From Anaerolineales bacterium UBA3905 (GTDB taxonomy: Bacteria > Chloroflexota > Anaerolineae > Caldilineales > Caldilineaceae): a stretch of 5,438 nt of DNA. The stretch is taken from the NCBI GenBank assembly GCA_002391565.1, contig DGFH01000004.1, positions 2,407 through 7,844 on the forward strand, written 5' to 3'. The notes beneath the pieces were generated by a model, which saw only the letters and a list, made by a program, of their open reading frames with translations, was not told where the DNA came from and did no database searches. Position numbers and translations under genes: made by a program. Below, one piece after another: positions 1 to 4,931 of this stretch; the first letter of the stretch is position 1, and every line of letters starts with the position of its first letter.

Positions 1-326
1 GCCGCCAGCCAGGTCGCCAGGACGCCGAGCACACCAAAGAGCGCGGCGGTCACGCGCATCGCCGTGGGACCGGGTTCGCCGCCAAAGAGCGCAAAAATGC
101 CGAACATGCCAGCGTTGGCGTAGGCGTTGGCGGGGGCAACGCCAAAATTGCCTTCGATAAAGATCGGGCGGTAGGTCGGGTCGGTGAGAATGCGCCACGC
201 TTCCAACCCCTCGAACGACTCATCGAAATGGAAGCCGGGCGGGATGCTGTCGATCTGCCAGAGGCGCAGTATTGCCGCTGCCGCTGTCAGCAGGAAAAGT
301 CCGACCCAGGTCTTGCGCAGAAACAT
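1..326 (-). CDS. Membrane glycosyltransferase, GT39/ArnT-like (GT-C fold), N-terminal part
   Basis: This is the first 108 codons of a gene that runs off the left edge. The protein starts MFLRKTWVGLFLL, and one membrane helix spans about residues 6-23. A loop follows with PPGFHFDES at 29-37, where D35-E36 matches the acidic pair in the first external loop of GT-C enzymes (dolichyl-phosphate-mannose or ArnT-like transferases); the family uses this Asp in catalysis. Further hydrophobic stretches lie at about 69-82 and 92-108. Such enzymes move a sugar from a lipid-phosphate carrier to a protein or lipid on the outer face of the membrane; substrate and acceptor cannot be told here. The ATG at 326 is the only in-frame start before a stop at 363-365. 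No Shine-Dalgarno precedes it, but an extended -10 box ends 6 nt upstream, so a leaderless transcript is likely. The family call is from motif and topology only, because most of the protein is missing. Confidence 0.75.
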   Translation of the reverse strand, partial: MFLRKTWVGLFLLTAAAAILRLWQIDSIPPGFHFDESFEGLEAWRILTDPTYRPIFIEGNFGVAPANAYANAGMFGIFALFGGEPGPTAMRVTAALFGVLGVLATWLA

Positions 327-332
327 TTGGGT

Positions 333-341
333 ATTGTAGCA
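333..341 (-). promoter_or_regulatory. Extended -10 promoter for the glycosyltransferase, probably leaderless
   Basis: On the minus strand the sequence reads TGC-TACAAT: an extended -10 (TGn) followed by a 5/6 match to TATAAT at 338-333. No convincing -35 is seen 17 bp upstream. Transcription would be expected to begin about 7 nt downstream, at or next to the ATG at 326, which agrees with the absence of a ribosome binding site. Confidence 0.5.
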
Positions 342-415
342 CGAGTATGGGGAAGAGGATGTTTATCCCGGCGTGATTTGATTGATGCAGATGAAACCAA
401 CGTAAGTAGTTTCGC

Positions 416-802
416 TCAAGCCCATGCAATCAGGTCTTCATGCAAAGCGTAAAGATGCCAGACAGCTAGACCGATGTGAGACACACGAACAACAGTGCCC
501 ATACGATACGTTCTCGTTTTGAAGGACTTATGCCGGAGAAAGCGACGAATAAACGTTGCAACTTCATCTTTTCTGACATCAAGATAGACCAGGCAGTAAC
601 CGGGGTGGCATAACTTCGGATGGTAAAAGTCACTATCGCGCGTGTAGAAAGTAGGATGGCTAAGTTGGTGCAGAAGTGGGATAATCTCGTCATCACTCAT
701 GCCTTTCTTACCCAACTCAAACCCGATTTGCCGGGTATAGATCCGCCAACTACTCAATAGGCGACGCTGGCTATCACTGATATTCTCGTCAAGAATGTTC
801 AC
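416..802 (-). CDS. PIN-like toxin/RNase of DUF5615 (Mut7-C-like) type, partner of DUF433 antitoxin
   Basis: This 128-aa protein begins (M)NILDENISDSQ. The N-terminal hydrophobic strand followed by D5-E6-N7 is typical of DUF5615 PIN-like proteins. Other acidic residues of the expected metal site are D56 and D58 (TRDSDF, 54-59) and D75 (YLDV). The family is predicted to be metal-dependent RNase toxins related to VapC, with little direct experimental proof. The length is normal and the frame is intact. The start is GTG at 802-800, overlapping the TGA of the upstream antitoxin gene as GTGA, so the two genes should be translationally coupled. The C-terminal half (VVRVSHIGLAVWHLYA) matches the extended form of the family. 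The gene is visibly richer in A+T than the flanking genes, as expected for a mobile toxin-antitoxin module. It ends 89 nt before the glycosyltransferase start, with no clear terminator between. Confidence 0.8.
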   Translation of the reverse strand: MNILDENISDSQRRLLSSWRIYTRQIGFELGKKGMSDDEIIPLLHQLSHPTFYTRDSDFYHPKLCHPGYCLVYLDVRKDEVATFIRRFLRHKSFKTRTYRMGTVVRVSHIGLAVWHLYALHEDLIAWA

Positions 803-1053
803 GCAGCGAGCTGCTCCACCATGTATTGGTCGGCATGTTCCAAAAATGCCTGTCTGGATAGTCGCACAGCTTCACCAATGGCGTCGAAGGTGATGCTACC
901 ACGCCATTCTTCGACAATGCTCTCCCATGCAAGTCCATCTGCAACCTGTTCCAGTACGTCAGCTACAAGAATACGCGTGCCGCGAAAGGTTGGCTTACCA
1001 TGGCAGATGGCCGGGTCTGTAACGATGTAGCGCCCGATTAGTCCTGATTTCAT
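799..1053 (-). CDS. DUF433 family antitoxin
   Basis: This 84-aa protein starts MKSGLIGRYIVTDPAIC. It carries the DUF433 signature GKPTFRGTRILV at 19-30, then a helical segment with DVLEQVADGLAWESIVEEW (32-50) and an AIGEAVRLSRQAF helix (58-70). DUF433 proteins are small winged-helix or VapB-like partners of PIN-like toxins, thought to neutralise the toxin and repress their own operon. It is the first gene of the pair, and its TGA overlaps the toxin GTG by 4 nt. The start ATG at 1053-1051 is fixed by GGAGG at 1067-1063 with a 9-nt spacer. The family assignment is secure; the antitoxin role follows from its partner and is not shown directly. Confidence 0.85.
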   Translation of the reverse strand: MKSGLIGRYIVTDPAICHGKPTFRGTRILVADVLEQVADGLAWESIVEEWRGSITFDAIGEAVRLSRQAFLEHADQYMVEQLAA

Positions 1054-1098
1054 GGTTATGGTCCTCCACGATTCCTATGCTGTCAAAAACCATTTCAG

Positions 1099-1107
1099 AT
1101 TATACCA
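1099..1107 (-). promoter_or_regulatory. Promoter of the toxin-antitoxin operon (extended -10)
   Basis: The minus strand reads TGG-TATAAT, a perfect -10 hexamer (1104-1099) with the TGn extension. TTGATA lies only 11 bp upstream, too close to act as a -35, so the extended -10 probably carries the promoter. Transcription should start near 1092, leaving a leader of about 39 nt before the DUF433 ATG with its GGAGG Shine-Dalgarno. The antitoxin or toxin-antitoxin complex would be expected to bind around here, but I see no clean operator palindrome. Confidence 0.65.
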
Positions 1108-1138
1108 CAACGCGCTATCAACCTCTGGTGTATCATTC

Positions 1139-1168
1139 TTGCAAACCGACGCAGTACCGGTATATGCT
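1139..1168 (+). promoter_or_regulatory. Weak candidate promoter for the seven-helix membrane protein gene
   Basis: TTGCAA at 1139-1144 could be a -35. It is followed by TATATG (1161-1166, 16-bp spacer) or TATGCT (1163-1168, 18-bp spacer) as a -10; each hexamer matches consensus at only 4 of 6 positions. It would start transcription near 1173, about 35 nt before the ATG. The whole interval 1054-1207 is the divergent promoter region between the toxin-antitoxin operon and this gene. Confidence 0.3.
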
Positions 1169-1207
1169 GAATCACGAAAGCTCCCATTGCCATAGAAAGG
1201 ATCGACC

Positions 1208-1951
1208 ATGTCTGAAGCGATGCGCATGTGGGTGGAGATTTCGTTCAATGTGCTGTATCTGATTGTCGTGTGGTGGCTGGTGGCGTTGATGGCGCTGCGC
1301 ATGGAGGCGGTGGCGCCCGACGACCGACCCACGGCGCGGCGCATGATGTGGGCGTTTGCACTGTTGGCGATCGGCGACACCGGGCACGTCGGTTTTCGCG
1401 TGCTTGCCTATGCGCTGGGTGGTCTGGAGGCGACGCCGGTCGTCCTGGGCGCGCCGGTCAGCCTGGTCGGGCTGGGCGCGCTGGCAACCGCCATCACCGT
1501 GACCTTCTTCTACGTGCTGGTGCTGGATACGTGGCGGGTGCGTTTTCACAGGCGATACGGTTGGTTCGAATATCTGCTGCTGGCGGCGGCGGTGGCGCGG
1601 CTGATCGTGATGGCGCTGCCGCAGAACGCGTGGGAGAGCGTCGTCCCGCCGCAGCCGTGGTCGACGATCCGCAACTTGCCGCTGATGCTGCTGGGTCTCG
1701 GTGCGGCGGCGTTGATCTTGCGTGACGCCCGCGCCGCCCACGATCGCACCTTTTTCTGGATCGGTGTGATGATCCTGGTCTCCTACGCCTGCTATGCACC
1801 GGTGATCTTTTTCGTGCAACAAAATCCGCTGATCGGCATGTTGATGATTCCCAAGACGATGGCGTATCTTGCCATCGCCGTGATCGCGTACCGGGGCATC
1901 TGGCGGGCGGCGTCATCGAACCACACTGGACGCCCGGCGCTGGCAGCTTGA
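1208..1951 (+). CDS. Uncharacterised seven-helix integral membrane protein
   Basis: I do not recognise this 247-aa family. Hydrophobicity by eye gives seven membrane segments at about 8-30, 47-70, 78-107, 120-137, 156-171, 181-203 and 208-229. There is no signal peptide and no soluble domain. Helix 2 contains G56-D57-T-G-H60-V-G-F-R64, three charged or polar residues on one helix. Helix 3 ends in D107-T-W-R, helix 6 has SYACYAP (192-198) and helix 7 begins IPKT with K216. Such buried polar residues suggest a conserved functional site rather than a simple anchor, but no reaction can be named. The start is set by GAAAGGA at 1195-1201 with a 6-nt spacer. Codon use is GC-rich like the chromosomal genes and unlike the neighbouring toxin-antitoxin pair. 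The tail after 233 (AASSNHTGRPALAA) is polar and may have been altered by a recombination junction, since an ABC ATPase remnant starts directly after the stop. Confidence 0.8.
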   Translation: MSEAMRMWVEISFNVLYLIVVWWLVALMALRMEAVAPDDRPTARRMMWAFALLAIGDTGHVGFRVLAYALGGLEATPVVLGAPVSLVGLGALATAITVTFFYVLVLDTWRVRFHRRYGWFEYLLLAAAVARLIVMALPQNAWESVVPPQPWSTIRNLPLMLLGLGAAALILRDARAAHDRTFFWIGVMILVSYACYAPVIFFVQQNPLIGMLMIPKTMAYLAIAVIAYRGIWRAASSNHTGRPALAA

Positions 1952-1958
1952 GCACCTG

Positions 1959-2030
1959 ATGCGAGCCTTTTTCGAGTCACCCGCCGACCCGCGCACCAGG
2001 GCGTTTGTGCGTGGCGAGATGGTCTATTGA
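1959..2030 (+). pseudogene. C-terminal remnant of an ABC transporter ATPase (probably the tungstate importer ATPase)
   Basis: One frame reads MRAFFESPADPRTRAF followed by VRGEMVY and a TGA at 2028-2030. This is the characteristic C-terminal end of small importer ATPases (an F-E-x-P-x-D-x-R-T-x-x-F-x-x-G-E pattern, as in TupC, PstB and amino-acid importers). Upstream in the same frame the sequence no longer resembles an ATPase: there is no Walker A, signature LSGGQ, Walker B or H-loop, and the frame overlaps the end of the membrane protein gene in a different phase. So about 23 codons of an otherwise lost gene survive. The position, 67 nt before tupA in the same direction, suggests the lost gene was the cognate tungstate ATPase. 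The homology is judged from a short stretch by eye. There is no good ribosome binding site at the ATG, so it is unlikely to be translated as a peptide. Confidence 0.65.
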
Positions 2031-2060
2031 AGCAGGGAAGACAGTCAAGTGTATGGCAAG

Positions 2061-2081
2061 TTGTGAATTGTGAATGGTGAG
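2061..2081 (+). repeat. Short heptamer tandem repeat (TTGTGAA)
   Basis: TTGTGAA occurs twice in direct tandem (2061-2074), followed by the degenerate copy TGGTGAG (2075-2081). It lies in the gap between the ATPase remnant and tupA, just upstream of the tupA Shine-Dalgarno. Only three units are present, so it is a modest microsatellite. Confidence 0.5.
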
Positions 2082-2097
2082 AACGAAAGGAATTTCT

Positions 2098-2967
2098 ATG
2101 CAGCGCAAGACTTCGTTGGTGGTGTTACTCTTGGCGGCGTTGAGTGTCGTGTTGGGCGCGTGCCAACCGGTGACCGCGCCAGCGGCAGGTGACAGTGCGG
2201 CCGCCCCCGCCAGGCTGATCCTGGCGACGACGACCAGCACGCAGGATTCGGGTCTGCTCGACGTGATCCTGCCCGACTTCGAGCAGCAGGCAAACGCCGA
2301 TGTCAATGTCGTGGCAGTGGGCACAGGTCAGGCGCTCCAGCTTGGTGCGGACTGCAACGCTGACGTGGTGCTCGTCCACGCCCGCGCACACGAGGACAAG
2401 TTCATGGCCGATGGTAACGGCGTCCGGCGTGACGATGTCATGTACAATGATTTCGTCATTCTCGGTCCACCCGGTGACCCGGCCGGCGTCAAGGGGATGA
2501 CCGACAGTGCGGCTGCACTGGCGATGATCGCCGCGGCGCAGGCGCCCTTCATCTCGCGCGGCGACAATTCCGGCACGCACGCAAAAGAGTTGAGCCTGTG
2601 GAAGGCGGCCGGCATCGAACCGGCGGGCGCCTGGTACATCTCGGCGGGGCAGGGTATGGGCGCGGTGCTGACGATGGCAAACGAGCAGCAGGCATACACA
2701 CTGAGCGACCGCGCCACCTATCTGGCGCGCACGCTCGAAGGCACTGAACTGGAGATCGCCGTCGAGGGCGACCCGGTGCTCTTCAACCCCTACGGCGTGA
2801 TCGTCGTCAACCCGGAGAAATGCACGAACGTCAACGCCGACCTCGCCAATCAGTTTGCCGACTGGATCATCTCCGCACCGACGCAGGAGTTGATCGCGGC
2901 GTTCGGCCAGGAAGAGTTTGGTCAGTCGCTCTTCATCCCGGATTCTGAGGCGTGGCGGAACAAATAA
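2098..2967 (+). CDS. tupA: Tungstate ABC transporter substrate-binding lipoprotein TupA
   Basis: This 289-aa protein opens with a lipoprotein signal: K-R-type n-region, hydrophobic core at 6-19 and lipobox L19-G-A-C22. Once anchored outside the membrane it would capture tungstate for a TupB permease/TupC ATPase pair, supplying tungsten for pterin-cofactor enzymes. TupA marks are clear: ATTTSTQDSGLLD (43-55) with the oxyanion-binding T/S residues, VGTGQAL (74-80), ADVVLVHAR (88-96), MYNDFVILGPPGDPAGV (115-131), ISRGDNSGTH (152-161) and a late NPYGVIVVNPEKC block. The upstream in-frame ATG at 2074 is less likely than 2098, because AAAGGA at 2086-2091 is spaced 6 nt from 2098 and the signal peptide starts there. 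No tupB or tupC follows; a terminator does. The only trace of an ATPase is the remnant upstream, so this binding protein is orphaned locally. A phosphate or molybdate binder is less likely given the TTTSTQDSG motif. Confidence 0.93.
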   Translation: MQRKTSLVVLLLAALSVVLGACQPVTAPAAGDSAAAPARLILATTTSTQDSGLLDVILPDFEQQANADVNVVAVGTGQALQLGADCNADVVLVHARAHEDKFMADGNGVRRDDVMYNDFVILGPPGDPAGVKGMTDSAAALAMIAAAQAPFISRGDNSGTHAKELSLWKAAGIEPAGAWYISAGQGMGAVLTMANEQQAYTLSDRATYLARTLEGTELEIAVEGDPVLFNPYGVIVVNPEKCTNVNADLANQFADWIISAPTQELIAAFGQEEFGQSLFIPDSEAWRNK

Positions 2968-2969
2968 GG

Positions 2970-2985
2970 GAGATTGGAGATTGGA
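2970..2985 (+). repeat. Short heptamer tandem repeat (GAGATTG)
   Basis: GAGATTG is repeated twice in tandem (2970-2983), with a partial third copy (GA), starting 2 nt after the tupA stop. It has the same 7-bp period as the TTGTGAA repeat on the other side of tupA but a different sequence. Confidence 0.4.
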
Positions 2986-2990
2986 CGAGC

Positions 2991-3013
2991 CACTGCGGAT
3001 CTGAAACGCAGTG
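2991..3013 (+). other. Hairpin in the tupA 3' region
   Basis: CACTGCG (2991-2997) and CGCAGTG (3007-3013) form a perfect 7-bp inverted repeat with a 9-nt loop. There is no T-run after it, so it is not itself a terminator. In the tupA mRNA it could protect the 3' end ahead of the terminator at 3050. The rest of 2968-3117 shows no gene that I can support. Confidence 0.4.
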
Positions 3014-3049
3014 CCCGCAGTAGCCGCCGCGCGTGTCAAGATTGCGGAG

Positions 3050-3084
3050 AGCGCCAGGCCGTAGCGTGTCCTGGCGCTTTTTTT
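3050..3084 (+). terminator. Intrinsic terminator of tupA
   Basis: AGCGCCAGG (3050-3058) pairs perfectly with CCTGGCGCT (3070-3078) across an 11-nt loop, and seven T residues run from 3078 to 3084. This is a textbook rho-independent terminator 82 nt after the tupA stop. It separates tupA from the restriction-modification locus, so the two are not one operon. Confidence 0.9.
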
Positions 3085-3117
3085 CGGTGCGCCACAAACC
3101 TCGGAAAGCGCGGCGTC

Positions 3118-3146
3118 TTGCCAGAAGATGGCGCCTGGCATAGACT
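3118..3146 (+). promoter_or_regulatory. Candidate hsdM promoter with an inverted repeat between the boxes
   Basis: TTGCCA (3118-3123, 5/6 match to the -35 consensus) and TAGACT (3141-3146, 4/6 match to -10) are separated by exactly 17 bp. Transcription would begin near 3153 and give a leader of about 39 nt before the ATG at 3192. The inverted repeat TGCCAG (3119-3124) / CTGGCA (3135-3140) spans the -35 and spacer and ends next to the -10, where a bound repressor would block polymerase. Confidence 0.5.
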
Positions 3147-3191
3147 GTGGGCATCGACGATTCTCTGCCCATCCCGAAAGGCCGCTGCCCA

Positions 3192-4787
3192 ATGTCTCTA
3201 TCCATCGTGAACAACAACAAAGAGAACGAACGCGCCGAGTTGCACAAGACTATCTGGCGCATCGCCAACGATCTGCGCGGCAGCGTGGACGGCTGGGACT
3301 TCAAGAGCTACGTGCTGGGCATGTTGTTCTACCGCTTCATCTCCGAGAACTTGACCGGCTATCTCAACGAGCAGGAGCGCCGGGCCGGCAACCCGGACTT
3401 CGATTACGCCGCGCTCAGCGATGCCGACGCCGAATTGGGTCGCGCCGAAACGGTGAAGGAAAAGGGCTTCTACATTCTGCCCTCGCAGCTCTTTGCCAAC
3501 GTGCGGCGACGGGCGCGCCACGACGCCAACCTCAACGAGACGCTCAGCCACGTCTTCGCCGCCATCGAAGGCTCCGCCATCGGCGCGGAGAGCGAGGAGG
3601 ACTTCAAAGGTCTTTTCGACGACCTCGATGTCAACAGCAACAAGCTCGGTCCTACGGTGGCGAAGCGCAACGAGAAGCTGGTCAAGCTGCTCGACGCCAT
3701 CGGCGACCTACCTCTCTCCAGCGCGACCGGCGCCTTTACCGACAACACGATCGACCTCTTCGGCGACGCCTACGAGTTTCTGATGACGATGTATGCCTCC
3801 ACCGCCGGCAAGTCGGGCGGCGAGTTCTTTACGCCGCAGGAGGTTTCCGAGCTGCTGGCGCGCATTGCCGTGGTGGGCAAGACCGAGGTGAACAAAGTCT
3901 ATGACCCGGCGTGCGGCTCCGGTTCGCTGCTGCTCAAGTTCGCCAAGGTGCTGGGGCCGGACAAGGTGCGCCAGGGCTTCTTCGGCCAGGAAATCAACCT
4001 GACCACCTACAACCTCTGCCGCATCAACATGTTTTTGCACGATGTGAACTTCGAGAAGTTCAACATCGCCCACGGCGACACGCTGACCGCGCCGGCGCAC
4101 TGGGACGACCAACCTTTCGAAGCCATCGTCTCCAACCCGCCCTACTCGATCCGCTGGGAGGGTGACGCCAATCCGCTGCTCATCAACGACCCGCGCTTTG
4201 CCCCGGCCGGCGTGCTGGCGCCCAAGAGCAAAGCCGACCTGGCCTTCACCCTGCACATGTTGAGCTGGCTGGCGGTGAACGGCACGGCGGCGATTGTCGA
4301 ATTCCCCGGCGTGCTCTACCGCGGCGGCGCGGAGCAGAAGATTCGCCAGTACCTGATCGACAACAACTATGTGGATGCCGTGATCCAGTTGCCGCCCGAC
4401 CTCTTCTTCGGCACCACGATTGCCACCTGCATCATCGTGCTGAAGAAGTCGAAGCACGACAATGCGACGCTCTTTATCGACGCCTCGGCGGAATTCACCC
4501 GCAGCGGCAACAAGAACAAGTTGACCCCGGAACATCAGCAGAAGATTCTCGACGCCTACATTGCCAGGCAGGACGTTCCCCACTTTGCCCGGCTGGTGGC
4601 GAACGCGGCGATTGCCGCCAACGGCTATAACATCGCGGTGTCGTCGTATGTAACGCAGGAAGACACGCGTGAGGTCGTGGACATCCGGGCGCTCAACGCC
4701 GAGATCGCCCGCATCGTGGCGCGGCAGGCGGAACTGCGCGCAGCCATCGATGCCATTGTGGCAGACCTGGAGGGACAACGGGTGTGA
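3192..4787 (+). CDS. hsdM: Type I restriction-modification system DNA methyltransferase subunit HsdM
   Basis: This 531-aa subunit methylates adenine at N6, using S-adenosylmethionine, at the site chosen by HsdS. It works as an M2S methylase or, with HsdR, as the restriction complex. The N-terminal HsdM_N helical domain contains ELHKTIWRIANDLRG and GWDFKSYVLG (34-43). GGEFFTP is at 209-215, the SAM-binding motif I DPACGSGSL at 238-246, and the catalytic NPPY at 315-318. FAPAGVLAPKSKAD follows, and a C-terminal coiled coil from about 490 contacts HsdS. Wording and length closely match EcoR124I HsdM (type IC family). I prefer the ATG at 3192 over a GTG at 3147: the protein family starts around there, AAAGG lies 10 nt upstream, and the likely transcription start is downstream of 3147. 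No frameshift or missing motif is seen, so it should be active. A repeat cluster follows before hsdS. Confidence 0.95.
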   Translation: MSLSIVNNNKENERAELHKTIWRIANDLRGSVDGWDFKSYVLGMLFYRFISENLTGYLNEQERRAGNPDFDYAALSDADAELGRAETVKEKGFYILPSQLFANVRRRARHDANLNETLSHVFAAIEGSAIGAESEEDFKGLFDDLDVNSNKLGPTVAKRNEKLVKLLDAIGDLPLSSATGAFTDNTIDLFGDAYEFLMTMYASTAGKSGGEFFTPQEVSELLARIAVVGKTEVNKVYDPACGSGSLLLKFAKVLGPDKVRQGFFGQEINLTTYNLCRINMFLHDVNFEKFNIAHGDTLTAPAHWDDQPFEAIVSNPPYSIRWEGDANPLLINDPRFAPAGVLAPKSKADLAFTLHMLSWLAVNGTAAIVEFPGVLYRGGAEQKIRQYLIDNNYVDAVIQLPPDLFFGTTIATCIIVLKKSKHDNATLFIDASAEFTRSGNKNKLTPEHQQKILDAYIARQDVPHFARLVANAAIAANGYNIAVSSYVTQEDTREVVDIRALNAEIARIVARQAELRAAIDAIVADLEGQRV

Positions 4788-4797
4788 GCAACACACC

Positions 4798-4918
4798 GTC
4801 ATTCTGCGCGGAGCGAAGCGCAGTCGCAGAATCCACGGAGACCGCGCATGGACCCTGCGACTTCGCGCAGGGTGACAGCATGCTCGCGCAGGGTGACGTT
4901 ATGTTCACGCAGAATGAC
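4798..4918. repeat. Palindromic repeat cluster (MITE/REP-like) between hsdM and hsdS
   Basis: The 121-bp segment is bounded by perfect 11-bp inverted ends: GTCATTCTGCG at 4798-4808 and CGCAGAATGAC at 4908-4918. Inside are two hairpins, ATTCTGCG/CGCAGAAT (4801-4808 with 4825-4832) and ACCCTGCG/CGCAGGGT (4852-4859 with 4866-4873, 6-nt loop). There are also three direct copies of a 14-bp core TCRCGCAGRRTGAC at 4863-4876, 4884-4897 and 4905-4918, exactly 21 bp apart. CACGGAGA occurs at 4834-4841 and again at 4918-4925. The style matches dispersed intergenic repeats of large GC-rich genomes. It encodes no transposase, and short frames through it are artefacts. It lies in the transcribed gap of the hsdMS operon. 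Confidence 0.75.
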
Positions 4919-4920
4919 AC

Positions 4921-4931
4921 GGAGAAAATAC
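4921..4931 (+). promoter_or_regulatory. Ribosome binding site of hsdS, adjoining the repeat
   Basis: GGAG at 4921-4924 is spaced 7 nt from the hsdS ATG and fixes that start. It belongs to the CACGGAGA octamer at 4918-4925, which is also found inside the repeat cluster at 4834-4841, so this binding site may have come from, or been duplicated with, the repeat. Confidence 0.7.

Noticed and set aside
1208..1951. Microbial rhodopsin, because of seven helices and a lysine in helix 7
   Set aside because: The lysine lies at the start of helix 7 without the rhodopsin DxxxK context, and the helix 3 counter-ion motif is missing.
2074..2097. Upstream ATG adding 8 residues to TupA
   Set aside because: It places residues before a well-formed lipoprotein signal peptide and lacks the AAAGGA spacing that the ATG at 2098 has.
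3147..3191. GTG start adding 15 residues to HsdM
   Set aside because: It lies at or before the predicted transcription start, has no ribosome binding site, and the extra residues do not fit the family.
2125..3192. 355-codon minus-strand open frame opposite tupA
   Set aside because: It is the GC-rich shadow of tupA, crosses the tupA terminator, and its Arg/Ala-rich product resembles no family.
3708..4802. 364-codon minus-strand open frame opposite hsdM
   Set aside because: Antisense shadow of a strongly conserved hsdM; low-complexity V/G/R/H composition and no motif.
4863..4918. CRISPR-like array
   Set aside because: Cores of 14 bp with 7-bp spacers and only three units do not fit CRISPR dimensions, and no cas gene is present.
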